Counted from the first letter of the stretch, positions 41,479 to 50,862 are shown. The stretch: 64,000 nucleotides of DNA from an uncultured Acidimicrobiales bacterium (GCA_958296055.1 CATQHS010000001.1:756277-820276), one strand, 5' to 3'. Notes: generated by a model from the letters alone, not told the origin. Numbers and translations: made by a program.

Positions 41479-42171
41479 GTGCAGGCCGTGGCCGGCCCCG
41501 TGGAGATCGCCCCGTCGATGCTGGCCGCCGACGCCTCCGAGCTGGGCCTAGAGTGCCGGGCGGTGGAGGCGGCCGGGGCCGACCGGGTCCACTGGGACGT
41601 GATGGACGGCGTGTTCGTGCCCAACCTCACCTACGGGCCCGACCTGGTGGCCGCCTGCCGGCCTCACACCGACCTCCCCTTCGAGGCCCACCTCATGGTG
41701 GTAGACCCCGACCGGCTGGCCCCCCGCTATGCAGAGGCCGGCTGCGGCACCTTGTTGATCCACGTCGAGACCTGCCCCCACCTGCACCGCTCACTCGCCG
41801 CCATCCGCAACCTGGGGGCCCGGCCCGGGGTGGTGCTCAATCCCCACACCCCGGCCAGCGCCGTCTCGGAGGTGCTCGACCTCGTTGACGAGGTGCTGGT
41901 GATGACGGTCAACCCCGGCTTCGGCGGCCAGCGCTACCTGGAATCGGTAGAGCCCAAGATCTCCGAGGTCAGGCGCATGATCTCCGAGTGCGGCCGCGAC
42001 ATAGACCTAGAAGTGGACGGCGGCATCGACGCGGCCGCCGCCGCCCGGGCCGCGGCCGCCGGAGCCAACGTGCTGGTGGCCGGATCGGCTGTATTCGGCC
42101 ACCCCGGCGGGCCGGGCCGGGCCGTCGCCGACCTGCGCGCCGCCGCTTCTAGTGCATCTCCCCGCGCTTGA
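41479..42171 (+). CDS. rpe: Ribulose-phosphate 3-epimerase
   Basis: A 230-residue (or 227 from GTG 41488) TIM-barrel epimerase. The key motifs are [28 protein letters not shown] (Asp and His metal/acid-base residues), [20 protein letters not shown] and VDGGID. It interconverts ribulose-5-P and xylulose-5-P in the pentose phosphate route. The gene starts 1 base after the ligase-like gene and probably shares its transcript. Its last 23 bases overlap the convergent clpP end. Which GTG is used is not certain. Confidence 0.88.
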   Translation: MQAVAGPVEIAPSMLAADASELGLECRAVEAAGADRVHWDVMDGVFVPNLTYGPDLVAACRPHTDLPFEAHLMVVDPDRLAPRYAEAGCGTLLIHVETCPHLHRSLAAIRNLGARPGVVLNPHTPASAVSEVLDLVDEVLVMTVNPGFGGQRYLESVEPKISEVRRMISECGRDIDLEVDGGIDAAAAARAAAAGANVLVAGSAVFGHPGGPGRAVADLRAAASSASPRA

Positions 42172-42781
42172 CGATCACGTGGTCGATGATGCCGTAGTCC
42201 TTGGCCTCAGACGCGGTGAACCAGCGGTCCCGGTCGGAGTCGGCCTCGATCTGCTCCACCTTTTGGCCGGTGTGGTGGGCGATGCGCTCTTGGAGGATGC
42301 GCTTGGTGTAGGCCATCTGCTCGGCCTGGATGGCTATGTCAGAGGCCTGGCCCCTGACCCCGCCTAAGGGCTGGTGCATCATGATCCGGGCATGGGGCAG
42401 GGCGTAGCGCTTGCCGGGCGCCCCGGCGCACAGCAGGAACTGCCCCATCGACGCCCCCAGCCCCAGGCAGATGGTGCCCACTTCGGGCTGCACGAACTGC
42501 ATGGTGTCGTAGATGGCCATGCCCGAGGTGACCGAGCCGCCCGGGGTGTTGATGTATAGCCAGATCGGCTTGGCCGCGTCCTGGCCCTCCAGGTACAGGA
42601 GCTGGGCCATCACGAAGTTGGCGATCTCGTCGTCCACGTCGGAGCCCAGCACCACGATGCGGTCTTGCAGCAGCCGGTTGAACACCTCGGCCTGGGGATT
42701 GGGCCCCGGGGGGGCCATAAGGTCGAGGCGGGGCGAGGCAGGCCCCGGGCCCGGGGCCTCGAGGCGGGGCGGGGTGGTCAT
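42149..42781 (-). CDS. clpP: ATP-dependent Clp protease proteolytic subunit
   Basis: A 210-residue serine protease. The catalytic triad is visible: Ser in [11 protein letters not shown], His in [13 protein letters not shown] and Asp in DRDRWF. Also conserved is the substrate-groove motif [18 protein letters not shown]. With ClpX/ClpC it degrades tagged proteins, including those tagged by tmRNA. ATG 42781 is chosen; a downstream ATG at 42718 would remove a Pro-rich leader (propeptide). Its stop lies within the rpe end, an unusual 23-base convergent overlap. No second clpP paralogue adjoins, although actinobacteria often have two. Confidence 0.88.
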   Translation of the reverse strand: MTTPPRLEAPGPGPASPRLDLMAPPGPNPQAEVFNRLLQDRIVVLGSDVDDEIANFVMAQLLYLEGQDAAKPIWLYINTPGGSVTSGMAIYDTMQFVQPEVGTICLGLGASMGQFLLCAGAPGKRYALPHARIMMHQPLGGVRGQASDIAIQAEQMAYTKRILQERIAHHTGQKVEQIEADSDRDRWFTASEAKDYGIIDHVIVKRGEMH

Positions 42782-42882
42782 GGCGGTGCAGGCTACCGGC
42801 GGCGATCCCGGCACCGCGGGGGTCCCGGCTACCCGGCGGCGATCCCGGCACCGCGGGGAGCGGCGGTAGCCTGGGGTCCTTC

Positions 42883-42967
42883 GCGGACGTGGCGGAATCT
42901 GGCAGACGCGCTGGGTTTAGGTCCCAGTGCCCTTTGGGGTGTGGGGGTTCGAATCCCCCCGTCCGCA
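42883..42967 (+). tRNA. tRNA-Leu (anticodon TAG)
   Basis: An 85-nt class II tRNA. The acceptor stem pairs GCGGACG with CGTCCGC, and the discriminator is A. The anticodon arm is CTGGG-TTTAGGT-CCCAG with anticodon TAG (UAG), reading CUA and CUN codons. A long variable arm follows, and the T-loop is GGTTCGAATCC. CCA is not encoded. It is antisense to the C-terminal end of rdgB. It has its own upstream space of ~100 bases from clpP. Confidence 0.9.
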
Positions 42968-43546
42968 CCCTCGCAGGGCCAGGGCCAAGGCCCGGAAGGC
43001 CCGGCCCCGATGGCTGACCGCGTGCTTGGCCGCGTCGCTCATCTCGGCGAAGGTGCGTCCGTCGCCCTCGGCGGGGACGAACACCGGGTCGTAGCCGAAC
43101 CCGCCGATACCCCTGGGCTCGGCCGCGATCAGGCCCTCCACCGCGCCGGCGGCTACCAGCTCGGCGCCGTCGGGCCAGACCACCATGGCCACGGTGCGGA
43201 ACCGGGCGGTGCGCTCGGCGGGAGCCACGCCCCGCATCTCGGCTAGGAGCCGCTCGACGTTGTCGGCGTAGCCAGCCCCTTCGCCGGCGTAGCGGGCGGT
43301 GCGCACCCCGGGCGCGCCGCCCAGCGCGTCCACCTCCAGGCCGGTGTCGTCGGCCACCGCCGCGGCCCCGGCGAAGGCGCACACCGCGGCCGCCTTCAGC
43401 CGGGCGTTGCCCTCCAGGTCACAGGCGTCCTCGACCACCTCGCCCAGGCCCGCGGGCCGGGGGGCCAGCACGGCCACCCCGTCGAGCAAGGCTTCGATCT
43501 CGGCCGCCTTGTCGGGATTGGCGCTGGCACAAACCAGCCTGATCAC
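42917..43546 (-). CDS. rdgB: XTP/dITP pyrophosphatase, C-terminus antisense to tRNA-Leu
   Basis: A 209-residue Ham1/RdgB. It starts [21 protein letters not shown], then has [38 protein letters not shown], and FGYDPVFVP with the FAEMS and SHRGRA C-terminal motifs. It removes non-canonical purine NTPs. The stop at 42917 is in the tRNA-Leu gene, so the last ~15 residues ([15 protein letters not shown]) are encoded antisense to the tRNA. The frame has no earlier stop, so the overlap is real unless assembly is wrong. GTG 43546 lies in a copy of the rph 3' end. Part of an rph-rdgB-type operon. Confidence 0.85.
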   Translation of the reverse strand: MIRLVCASANPDKAAEIEALLDGVAVLAPRPAGLGEVVEDACDLEGNARLKAAAVCAFAGAAAVADDTGLEVDALGGAPGVRTARYAGEGAGYADNVERLLAEMRGVAPAERTARFRTVAMVVWPDGAELVAAGAVEGLIAAEPRGIGGFGYDPVFVPAEGDGRTFAEMSDAAKHAVSHRGRAFRALALALRGCGRGDSNPHTPKGTGT

Positions 43547-43605
43547 GGCCCTGCGGCTTGGGGACGGCGGGTGGGCGAGGCCGATCACGGCCCTGCGGCT
43601 TGGGA
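43541..43605. repeat. 23-bp direct repeat over the rph stop and rdgB start
   Basis: GATCACGGCCCTGCGGCTTG occurs at 43541 and 43583. One copy holds rph's TGA and the other rdgB's GTG, because the motif carries GTGA. The rph end appears to have been duplicated to supply the rdgB start. Confidence 0.8.
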
Positions 43606-44325
43606 GCGGGGCTCTGGAGGCTGAGCCAACACCGCCCGCTGGACCTCGACGATCTCGGCTATGCCCCGGGCGGCCAGATCGATCATCTCGTCGAGGCGGC
43701 GCCGGTCGAAGGCCCGGCCCTCGGCCGTCCCCTGCACCTCCACGAAGCGCCCCGAGCCGGTCATCACCACGTTGAAGTCCACCTCGGCCCCGGCGTCCTC
43801 GGCGTAGGGCAGGTCGAGCATCACCTCTCCGCCGACAATGCCCACACTCACCGCCGCGCACTGGTCGAATATGGGGTCGGCGTCGAGCTTGCCCGCCCCG
43901 ACCAGCCGGGCGACGGCGTCATGCAGAGCCAGGTAGCCGCCGCATATGGAGGCAGTCCGGGTGCCGCCGTCGGCTTGCAGCACATCGCAGTCGACCACGA
44001 TCCGGCACGGCCCCAGGGCGTCCAGGTCGACCACCGAGCGCAGCGACCGGCCGATCAGGCGCTGGATCTCCTGGTTGCGGCCGCTGGGACCCCGCCTGAC
44101 CCGCTCGGGCGAGGAGCCGGGCAGCATCGAGTACTCGGCGGTGACCCAGGCCCCGCCCTTGTCCCGCAGCCAGCGGGGGATGTCATCGTCCACCGAAGCG
44201 GTGCACAGCACCCGGGTGCGGCCGAAGACGGCCAGCGCCGACCCGTCGGCCATCTCGGTGTAGTCGCGGCGCAACTCCAGCGGGCGCAGCTCGTCGGGCC
44301 GCCGGCCGTCTCCTCGGGTGGTCAT
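43585..44325 (-). CDS. rph: Ribonuclease PH
   Basis: A 246-residue phosphorolytic exoribonuclease. Characteristic parts are [47 protein letters not shown] and [17 protein letters not shown], then [20 protein letters not shown]. It trims tRNA 3' ends with phosphate. The order MBL-fold protein, rph, rdgB on the same strand is usual in actinobacteria. ATG 44325 is supported by the [15 protein letters not shown] start. The short duplication at the stop supplies the rdgB GTG, as noted there. Confidence 0.92.
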   Translation of the reverse strand: MTTRGDGRRPDELRPLELRRDYTEMADGSALAVFGRTRVLCTASVDDDIPRWLRDKGGAWVTAEYSMLPGSSPERVRRGPSGRNQEIQRLIGRSLRSVVDLDALGPCRIVVDCDVLQADGGTRTASICGGYLALHDAVARLVGAGKLDADPIFDQCAAVSVGIVGGEVMLDLPYAEDAGAEVDFNVVMTGSGRFVEVQGTAEGRAFDRRRLDEMIDLAARGIAEIVEVQRAVLAQPPEPRSQAAGP

Positions 44326-44398
44326 GGGTCGCTCCGGTTCGCTCGTTGGTCGCCTGGGGGAACCGCGGGGCCGGAGGCCGGGGCCCGGGGGAGAACAG

Positions 44399-45175
44399 TC
44401 ACACCTCGATCACCAGGCCGGGGCGGGCCACCTCCACGGCGCCGCCGAAGACGGCGGAGGCTTCGGCCCGCTGGCCGTCGGGGTCAACTCCGGGGGCCAG
44501 ATGGGTGAGCACCAGCTTGCCCGCGTCGGCGACGGCGGCTGCGCCGGCGGCCTGACGGGCGCTCATGTGGGGAATGCCCCGGTCCTCGTAGGCGGCGGGG
44601 TGGCTGGCGTCGCACATGGCCGCGTCGATGCCCGGGCCCAAGGACCGGAAGTCCCAGCCCGGCCCGGTGTCGGAGCTGAAGGCGAAAGACCGGCCCGCGG
44701 CGTCTACCCGCACGGCCAGTGTCTCCACCGAGTGGTCGGTGAGGGCGAACCGCCAGCGCTGATCGCCGACCGCCACCTCCGAGGCGGCGTCGATCACCGT
44801 CCACTCGAAGGGGTCGGCCCGGCCGGGGGACCGCACGGTTATGGCCTCGTCCATGACCCGGGTCTCGGCCGTGCCGTACACCGGCACGCCGGAGCGGGGA
44901 TGGAAGTAGGTCAAGACGTTGCGCAGCACCGGCAGTTCCAGCCAGTGGTCGGGGTGGCAGTGGGTGAGCACCACGGCGTCGATCTGGTCGAAGCCGGTCG
45001 CGGTCTGCAGGGGACCGAGCGAGCCGGGGCCGCAGTCGAGCAGCACCACTGCGCCGGGGCTGCGCACCAGGTAGCTGGTGCAGGGGTTGCCGGGGGCGGC
45101 GTAGGAGCCGCTGCACCCCAGCACGGTCACCGACAGGCCCGGCGCCGTTTCGGTCCCTTCGGTCGCTTCCGTCAC
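44399..45175 (-). CDS. Metallo-beta-lactamase-fold hydrolase
   Basis: A 258-residue MBL-fold enzyme. The metal motif is [12 protein letters not shown], with a further His in [11 protein letters not shown] and Asp in [10 protein letters not shown]. The last His is in LTHLAPG. Similar proteins process tRNA ends or hydrolyse cyclic nucleotides, and it lies next to rph, a tRNA-processing enzyme. The exact substrate is unknown. The ATG at 45175 opens after an acidic leader. The gap to rph (73 bases) has no clear promoter. Size and context fit the conserved actinobacterial rph-linked gene. Confidence 0.82.
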   Translation of the reverse strand: MTEATEGTETAPGLSVTVLGCSGSYAAPGNPCTSYLVRSPGAVVLLDCGPGSLGPLQTATGFDQIDAVVLTHCHPDHWLELPVLRNVLTYFHPRSGVPVYGTAETRVMDEAITVRSPGRADPFEWTVIDAASEVAVGDQRWRFALTDHSVETLAVRVDAAGRSFAFSSDTGPGWDFRSLGPGIDAAMCDASHPAAYEDRGIPHMSARQAAGAAAVADAGKLVLTHLAPGVDPDGQRAEASAVFGGAVEVARPGLVIEV

Positions 45176-45235
45176 CGGCCCGGCCCCCCGGTCGGTCCCA
45201 GGCTCAGGCCCGGCGCCGGGGCCTCGGCGGGAGGC

Positions 45236-45397
45236 TCAGCGCTCCTCTTTGAACGCCACGTGCTTGCGGATCACCGGGTCGTACTTCTTGATCTCGATCC
45301 GCTCCCGGGTGTTGGTCTTGTTCTTGGTGGTCACGTAGGTGTAGCCGGTGCCGGCCGTGGACCGCAGTTTGATGATGGGACGCTTGTCGCTGGCCAT
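45236..45397 (-). CDS. rpmG: 50S ribosomal protein L33
   Basis: A 53-residue protein beginning [20 protein letters not shown] and ending KHVAFKEER, read directly from the sequence; it is too short to stand out by length. It has the L33 pattern ([21 protein letters not shown]). It belongs to the Cys-less (C-minus) type, since the zinc-binding Cys pairs are absent. A strong AGGAGG lies 6 bases upstream of the ATG. It is 10 bases downstream of rpmB, so both are in one operon. Cys-less L33 is common as a zinc-independent form. Confidence 0.93.
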   Translation of the reverse strand: MASDKRPIIKLRSTAGTGYTYVTTKNKTNTRERIEIKKYDPVIRKHVAFKEER

Positions 45398-45407
45398 CGC
45401 CGGCCTC

Positions 45408-45644
45408 CTAGATCTTCTGACCGTTGCGGCGCATCTCGGCCACCACGCTCTCTATGCCCCGCTTGTCGATGGTCTTTATGGCCTTGGCGCTCAGGGTGAG
45501 CTTGATCCAGCGCTTCTCGCTGGGCAGGTAGAAGCGCTTGGTCTGGATGTTGGGGTCCCAGCGCCGGCTGCTGCGCCGGTGGGAGTGGGAAAGCTGCTTG
45601 CCGAAGTGCGGCTTCTTGCCCGTGACCTGGCAGATCTTCGACAT
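45408..45644 (-). CDS. rpmB: 50S ribosomal protein L28
   Basis: A 78-residue protein starting [20 protein letters not shown] and ending [12 protein letters not shown]. The single Cys in SKICQVTG shows that not all zinc ligands of the usual C-type L28 are present, which suggests a zinc-independent form. ATG 45644 is chosen; upstream codons would add a non-conserved leader. It is followed by rpmG after 10 bases. The gene pair rpmB-rpmG is a known arrangement. There is no clear zinc-repressor operator in the ~150 bases upstream by eye. Confidence 0.93.
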   Translation of the reverse strand: MSKICQVTGKKPHFGKQLSHSHRRSSRRWDPNIQTKRFYLPSEKRWIKLTLSAKAIKTIDKRGIESVVAEMRRNGQKI

Positions 45645-45794
45645 CTCGGGCTCCGTGGGGCAGTTGGGGCTGAGTCGGCGAGCCAGCCTACCGGCGCAGG
45701 GCGCCAACCCCATCGGCCCGCCCGTCCCACCAGTCCCGTCCGGCCCCGTTAGGCCCGCCAGCCGTCAGAAGCGGCGCCGGTCCGAGGCGGGCGG

Positions 45795-46742
45795 TCAGAA
45801 ATAGATCGTCTCGGCCGCCCGGGCCGCCACCTCGGCCAGGTCGCCGGTCCAAGCCCGGCTCGACAGGTACTTCCAGCCCCCGTCGGCCACCACGAACACC
45901 ACCACGGCCCGCTCGGCCCGCTCGGCCACCCGCATCGCCCCGGCCAGGGCCGCCCCGGCCGACAAGCCCGCGAACACCCCCACCGAGGCCAGCCTCCGGG
46001 TCTGGGTGATCGACTCCTCCACCCGCACGATGCGCTTGCCGTCGAGCAGGTCCACCCCGCCCCACTTGTCGTAGACGGGGGGGATGAAGCCGTCGTCAAG
46101 GCTGCGCAGGCCGTCGACCATCTCCCCGGCCGGGGGCTCCACCGCCAGCACTTCCACGCCGGGGCGCCGCTCCTTGAGGTAGGTGCCGACCCCCATCAGG
46201 GTGCCGCTGGTGCCCAGGCCGGCCACGAAGTGGGTGACGTCGCCCACGTCCCGCCAGATCTCCGGGCCGGTGGTCTCGTAGTGGGTGCGGGGGTTCACGT
46301 CGTTGGAGTACTGGTCCAAGAACACCCAGTCGGGGCGGTCCAAGGCCAGTTCCCGGGCCCGGCGCACCGCCCCGTTGGAGCCCTCGGCCCCGGGCGTGGC
46401 CACCACGTCGGCCCCGAACACCTCCAGCATCCGGCGCCGTTCGTCCGACACGTTCTCGGGCATGACGATGGTGATCGGATAGCCCTTCATCCGGGCCATA
46501 AGGGCCAGCGATATGCCGGTGTTGCCCGACGAGGGCTCCAGTATCCGGCGGCCCTCGGTCAGGGTGCCGTCGGCCTCGGCCTCTTCCAGCATGGCCTTGG
46601 CGATGCGGTCCTTCACCGAGCCGGTCGGATTGGCGCTCTCCAGCTTGGCCACCAAGCGGACGCCGGGGTTGGGGCTCAGGACCGAGACATCCACCGCCGG
46701 GGTGTTGCCGACGAGATCGAGCGGGCTGGCGCAAGCGGCCAT
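45795..46742 (-). CDS. cysM: PLP-dependent cysteine synthase-like enzyme
   Basis: A 315-residue fold-type II enzyme. The PLP lysine is K44 (SANPTGSVKDR). PSSGNTGISLA binds the phosphate, and VAGLGTSGTLMGVG is the second Gly loop. EPPAGEMVDGL follows. This resembles CysM, which in mycobacteria uses O-phosphoserine with CysO as sulfur carrier. No CysO-like small ubiquitin-fold gene adjoins; a JAMM peptidase (Mec+ type) is ~4 kb away. ATG 46742 starts exactly before the conserved SPLDLVGNTP. The frame continues upstream with unlike codons, probably not translated. Confidence 0.85.
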   Translation of the reverse strand: MAACASPLDLVGNTPAVDVSVLSPNPGVRLVAKLESANPTGSVKDRIAKAMLEEAEADGTLTEGRRILEPSSGNTGISLALMARMKGYPITIVMPENVSDERRRMLEVFGADVVATPGAEGSNGAVRRARELALDRPDWVFLDQYSNDVNPRTHYETTGPEIWRDVGDVTHFVAGLGTSGTLMGVGTYLKERRPGVEVLAVEPPAGEMVDGLRSLDDGFIPPVYDKWGGVDLLDGKRIVRVEESITQTRRLASVGVFAGLSAGAALAGAMRVAERAERAVVVFVVADGGWKYLSSRAWTGDLAEVAARAAETIYF

Positions 46743-46849
46743 GTCGGGTCCGTTCCTGTCCGTTCTTGAGGGGGCCTTGAGTTCCTGGGCGGTCAAATCC
46801 TGAGCGCTCCGGTCAAGATTATAGCCGGGCGTCGCCTTTCCCTGACTGG

Positions 46850-48397
46850 TCAGGGCCGCGTCCATATCAGCCGGGTCATATCCGCGCAGGATGAGTCGAG
46901 CGAGGCGGCCGGGTCGGACAGGAAGGCATCGACGATGCGGGCCGCGCAGAAGTCGACGGTCCATACCCCGTGGCTCGCCCGGTTGTGGATCACCACGGTG
47001 GAGTTGGGCAGCCCCTCCGCGGTCCGCAAGGCCATCTCCGGCGAGGTTATGGGGTCGAACCGGCCGGCCAGCAGCAGCACCGGCAGATCGCTGGCCGGGG
47101 GCGGTTCGGACGGCGAAGGGGCCAGATCCCAGCCCGTGCAGGTCTCGGCCAGGCCGGGCCGGGCGATGGCCTCCTCGTATTCGCCCACCCCATCAGGCAC
47201 CCCGGAAGCCATCGCCAGACGCTCGGAGCACTCCACGGCCTGGAACGTGCCCTCGGCGCCGTAGAAGTCGTAGCCATAGGAATCCTGCGCCAGCCAGTCG
47301 ACGGCATCCTGGTCGCCCCGGTCGATCCCGGCCAGCAGCCACGGCACGTTCACGATGGTCCAAGGGTCGTAGAGGTACCAGAACACCATGTTCGCCAGGT
47401 CGTCTCCGTTGATCTCCAGGTCCAGGTCATGCTCCAGGCCGGTCCAGGACGGGTCCACGGTCGCGGTCAGGGGCCGGTCGTTGAATCTGGCCACCAACTC
47501 GTCCAGCGTGCCGTCCACGTCGGCGAGGACGCCTCGGCAGACCGGGTCTTCGGCGCAGGCGGCGTCCAGTTCCCACAACGCCGATCGGGCCGAGGAGCCC
47601 AGGGACCGGTCCACGTCCAGGCCGGGGGGGTAGACGCCGTCGAGCACGGCGCCGGCCAGCCCCGGCGGCTCGGCCCGCATCACCTCCAAGGCGATGGTCG
47701 TGCCGTAGCTGGCGCCGTAGACGAACCAGCGGTCGTGTCCGAGGCCGGCCATCACCGCGGCCGCGTCGGCAGCGTGGGCGACCGAGTTCGTGTTCTCCAA
47801 GACCGGGTGGGCGCTCAGACGGCGCCAGCAGCCTTCGTAGGCGGAGTCCAGCAGGCGGGCCGCCTCGTCGCCGTCACCGGCCAGCGCCTCGACCAGGATC
47901 TGGTCGAGTTCGATGCAGTCGAAATCGGTCGAGCCAAACCCGGTGCCGCGCTGGTCGATGAAGACCTGGGGGTAGGGCTGGATTTCGGAGTAGAGATTGG
48001 ACTCGGTGCTGGGCGTACCCGGCCCGCCTTCGAGCACGGCCAGCGGCGGGCGGCCCGGATCGGGGTCAGACCCGCGGAGGACGGTCAGGCTGATCTGGGT
48101 GACCGGCCCGGAGGGGTCATCCCAGTCGACGGGCACGGAGGCCAGGGCACAGGTCAGGTGAAGGCTGGCCAGATCGGACGGGCATTCGACCCAGGCGATG
48201 GTCGCCGCGGCAGCCGCATCGGCCGGGTCTTGGACCGCACTTGGGGCTGTCTCGCCAGCGGGAGCCTCGGCCCCGGCGGAGTCACCCTCGACGGCAGAGT
48301 CATCCCCGGCGGAGGCCTCAGCGGCGGCGGGGGCCTCGGCCGGGGCAGAGTCACCCCCGGCGCTGCCGCTGAGACCGCAGGAAGCAGCCACCAGCAC
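46850..48397 (-). CDS. Alpha/beta-hydrolase lipoprotein (tripeptidyl-aminopeptidase-like), start uncertain
   Basis: A 515-residue protein from GTG 48397. It has a lipobox-like VAAS-C early, an Ala/Glu-rich linker (to ~60), then an alpha/beta-hydrolase fold. The oxyanion/nucleophile part is YGASYGTTIAL with Ser. LLAGRFDPITSP and SHGVWTVDFC (His) complete the triad, as in secreted SlpD/TAP-type peptidases. Two late Cys suggest disulfides. The GTG start leaves only six residues before the lipobox Cys, too short for a signal peptide; in frame upstream is ICRLAAALVAVLVAAS-C with no ATG/GTG/TTG start. A non-standard ATC start near 48427 or a sequence change is possible. Confidence 0.7.
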   Translation of the reverse strand: MLVAASCGLSGSAGGDSAPAEAPAAAEASAGDDSAVEGDSAGAEAPAGETAPSAVQDPADAAAAATIAWVECPSDLASLHLTCALASVPVDWDDPSGPVTQISLTVLRGSDPDPGRPPLAVLEGGPGTPSTESNLYSEIQPYPQVFIDQRGTGFGSTDFDCIELDQILVEALAGDGDEAARLLDSAYEGCWRRLSAHPVLENTNSVAHAADAAAVMAGLGHDRWFVYGASYGTTIALEVMRAEPPGLAGAVLDGVYPPGLDVDRSLGSSARSALWELDAACAEDPVCRGVLADVDGTLDELVARFNDRPLTATVDPSWTGLEHDLDLEINGDDLANMVFWYLYDPWTIVNVPWLLAGIDRGDQDAVDWLAQDSYGYDFYGAEGTFQAVECSERLAMASGVPDGVGEYEEAIARPGLAETCTGWDLAPSPSEPPPASDLPVLLLAGRFDPITSPEMALRTAEGLPNSTVVIHNRASHGVWTVDFCAARIVDAFLSDPAASLDSSCADMTRLIWTRP

Positions 48398-48420
48398 TGC
48401 GACCAGCGCCGCCGCTAATC

Positions 48421-48512
48421 GACAGATGGAGACCTCTCCCGGGAGCGGACCAGCGCCACCGCCGCTAACCGACAGATGGAGACCTCTCCCGGGAGCGGAC
48501 CAGCGCCACCGC
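48421..48512. repeat. 50-bp tandem duplication at the MFS gene end
   Basis: GACAGATGGAGACCTCTCCC recurs at 48421 and 48471. The first copy covers the MFS C-terminal codons up to near its stop, and the duplicate forms the presumed lipoprotein start region. Confidence 0.85.
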
Positions 48513-49934
48513 GGTGGGCAGGGACAGGATCGACAGGGCGGCGGCCGCGGCCAGCGCCCAGGCGTAGGCCGACTCCAGCGCTTCCACCGCAGCCAGGGTC
48601 AGGGTCGCGTCCCGGCGGCTCAGCAGGTCCCGCACCGCCTCCACATTGCCTATGCGCCAATCCACCACCGCGAACAGCACCAGCCCGGCCACCGCCGCCC
48701 CGTAGGTGAACCCGAGGGAGCGGATGAACTGGTGGGCGGCGCTGACCCGGCCCATCTCGCGATCTTCGGCCCGGTGCTGCAGCAGGTTGAGGCCGGCCAT
48801 GGCCACCGACCCGATGCCGCACCCCACCAGATAGAAGCCGGCCAGCACAACCGGCACCGGGGCCCGGGCCGCCACCGCCAGCGCCAAGCCCAGAGCGGCC
48901 ACGCTCTCCACGGACGCGCCCAGCAGGATGACGGTCTGAGAGCTCACCCGCTCCTGGAGCTTGCTGGCCCCCCATGACGAGGACACCCACCCCAGCGAGA
49001 GCCACACCACCGAGAAGGCAGCCGCCGCGGTCGAAGCCCCTCTGGCCCCCCGCAGGTACAGAGGCAGGAACACGGCCGCCCCCGTGCCCCCGGCCAGAAC
49101 TAGGCCCGACGTGGTGTGCAGCGAACGCCAGCGGGCCCCGGCGACGTGGATCACCCTCACCACCGGCGCGGGGTGGGAGCGGGCGTGGCGGACATAGGCC
49201 GCGGTCATCGCCGCCGCCAAAGCCAACAGCCCCAGGCTCCACCACTCCACCCATGAGGTGGCGCCCAGCAGGGCGGCGGTGACCACGCTGGCCAGCAGCA
49301 GGCCCCGGCGGTCGAGCCGCTCGGGGGCGGCGGCGGCCCGGTCGGGCAGCCGGCGCCAGCCGACCGCTCCGGCCACCACCGCCACCGGCAGGTTGACCGC
49401 GAAGACGGCCCGCCAGCCCAGGACGCTCACCAGCCCGGCCGCCAGGGCGGGGCCGGCGATGCTCATCGCCCCCCAGATCGACGACACCATGGCGTAGATC
49501 TGGGGCCGGATCCGGTCATCGGAGATCAGCCCCACGCTGGTGATGGCCGTCCCGAGCAGGGCGCCGGTCCCGAGCCCTTGGAGGACCCGGGCCACTACCA
49601 GCAGCTCCATGGTGGGGGCGACGGTGCACAGCAACGAGGCGACGGCGAACCCGACGATGGTGATGCGGAAGGTCCGGGAGGCGCCGGACCCGTCGATGAA
49701 CGGGCCCACGGCCAGCACCGCGATGGAAGCGGCCAACAACTCCACGGTGATGACCCAGGGCAGCAGGGCCACCGAGCCCAAGTCGTCGCCGATGTCGGGC
49801 AGGGCCGCGGTGGCGGCCAGGTTGTTATAGGAGACCAGGGCCACCCCGGCCAGCAGCGCCAGCACCACTTGGCGGTAAGCCGGCGAGAACGGGCCGGGGC
49901 CCTTGCCGCCGGCGGGGCCTGCGCCGTCGTTCAC
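48465..49934 (-). CDS. MFS multidrug/drug-resistance-type transporter
   Basis: A 489-residue membrane protein with about fourteen hydrophobic segments, matching the DHA2 (EmrB/QacA) subgroup. The first is VVLALLAGVALVSYNNLAATAALPDIGDDL, the usual start. ARVLQGLGTGALLGTAITSVG is the motif in TM4/5. The long loop with RDRAAAAPERLDRRG separates halves. It exports drugs or small molecules using the proton gradient. GTG 49934 is chosen because the leader is short and the upstream DNA is shared with the divergent hydrolase. The last codons lie in the 50-bp duplication. Confidence 0.85.
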   Translation of the reverse strand: MNDGAGPAGGKGPGPFSPAYRQVVLALLAGVALVSYNNLAATAALPDIGDDLGSVALLPWVITVELLAASIAVLAVGPFIDGSGASRTFRITIVGFAVASLLCTVAPTMELLVVARVLQGLGTGALLGTAITSVGLISDDRIRPQIYAMVSSIWGAMSIAGPALAAGLVSVLGWRAVFAVNLPVAVVAGAVGWRRLPDRAAAAPERLDRRGLLLASVVTAALLGATSWVEWWSLGLLALAAAMTAAYVRHARSHPAPVVRVIHVAGARWRSLHTTSGLVLAGGTGAAVFLPLYLRGARGASTAAAAFSVVWLSLGWVSSSWGASKLQERVSSQTVILLGASVESVAALGLALAVAARAPVPVVLAGFYLVGCGIGSVAMAGLNLLQHRAEDREMGRVSAAHQFIRSLGFTYGAAVAGLVLFAVVDWRIGNVEAVRDLLSRRDATLTLAAVEALESAYAWALAAAAALSILSLPTAVALVRSRERSPSVG

Positions 49935-50009
49935 AGGGTTACGGTACCGGCCATTGACGACCCGGCCCGCGACCCCGGCCCCGCCCTGGCCGTCTGCACC
50001 GGCGACGGG

Positions 50010-50861
50010 GTGCGGCTCTGCCTGCGCGACGCGGGCGGAACCGGGCCCGACCTGCTGGTGGGCCACGCCACCGGCTTCCACGGCTGGGCCTACTCCCCCA
50101 TGGCCGCGGCCCTGGCCGGCTCGTTCCGGGTGTGGCTGCTCGACTTCCGGGGCCACGGGCTCTCGAGCCGGCCGGCCGGCGAGGACTACGGCTGGGACGC
50201 CATGGGCGCCGACGCCGCGGCTGCGGCCGACGCCATCGGCGCGGAGAGGCTGTACGGGTTCGGCCACTCGATGGGGGCCAACGCCTTAGTGGCGGCCGAA
50301 CTGGACCGGCCCGGGCGCTTCGCCGGGCTATTCCTGTACGAGCCGGTGATCGCTGAGGCCCAGTCTTTTTTGGCCGGGGCCCAGAGCAGGCTGGTGGAGG
50401 CGGCCCGCGGGCGGCGCGAGGTGTTCGAGGACCGGGCCGAGGCCCGGGCCCGCTACGCCGGCCGCCCTCCCCTCGACGCTCTGCGGCCCGACGCGCTCGA
50501 CGCCTACGTTCAGACCGGCTTCGCCGACCGCCCCAACGGCCGGGTCGGGCTGGCCTGTCCGCCTGAGGTGGAGGCCGCGACCTTCGCGGGCCGCACCCAG
50601 ATCTTCCACCGGCTGGGCGAGGTGGGCCCGCCGGTTGTGGTGGCGTCCGGCCCGGAGTCGGGCGGCGAACCGAGCCCGAGCCGGTTCGCCGCCTCGGTGG
50701 CCGCGGCCCTGCCCCGGGGCCGACTGATCCGCTACCGGCATCTGGGCCACCTCGGGCCGCTGCAGGACCCCGACGCGGTGGCCGCGGCCCTGCCCGCGGC
50801 TCTGCTGAGCGCCGAGCAGCCGGCGGCGGGCCGGGCCAGCGGCGGGCAACCGGGCGGCTGA
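50010..50861 (+). CDS. Alpha/beta-fold hydrolase, start uncertain
   Basis: A 283-residue alpha/beta hydrolase from GTG 50010. The oxyanion region is LLVGHATGFHGW. The nucleophile is Ser in GFGHSMGANAL. A catalytic His is likely in RHLGHLGPL. FRGHGLSSRP is a conserved strand after the first. Frame and homology signs run further upstream (PALAVCTGDGVRLC), but no ATG/GTG start is found near 49950, so the true N-terminus may use another codon. It is divergent from the MFS gene. The substrate is unknown; ester or lactone hydrolysis is the family norm. Confidence 0.7.
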   Translation: MRLCLRDAGGTGPDLLVGHATGFHGWAYSPMAAALAGSFRVWLLDFRGHGLSSRPAGEDYGWDAMGADAAAAADAIGAERLYGFGHSMGANALVAAELDRPGRFAGLFLYEPVIAEAQSFLAGAQSRLVEAARGRREVFEDRAEARARYAGRPPLDALRPDALDAYVQTGFADRPNGRVGLACPPEVEAATFAGRTQIFHRLGEVGPPVVVASGPESGGEPSPSRFAASVAAALPRGRLIRYRHLGHLGPLQDPDAVAAALPAALLSAEQPAAGRASGGQPGG

Positions 50862-50862
50862 G

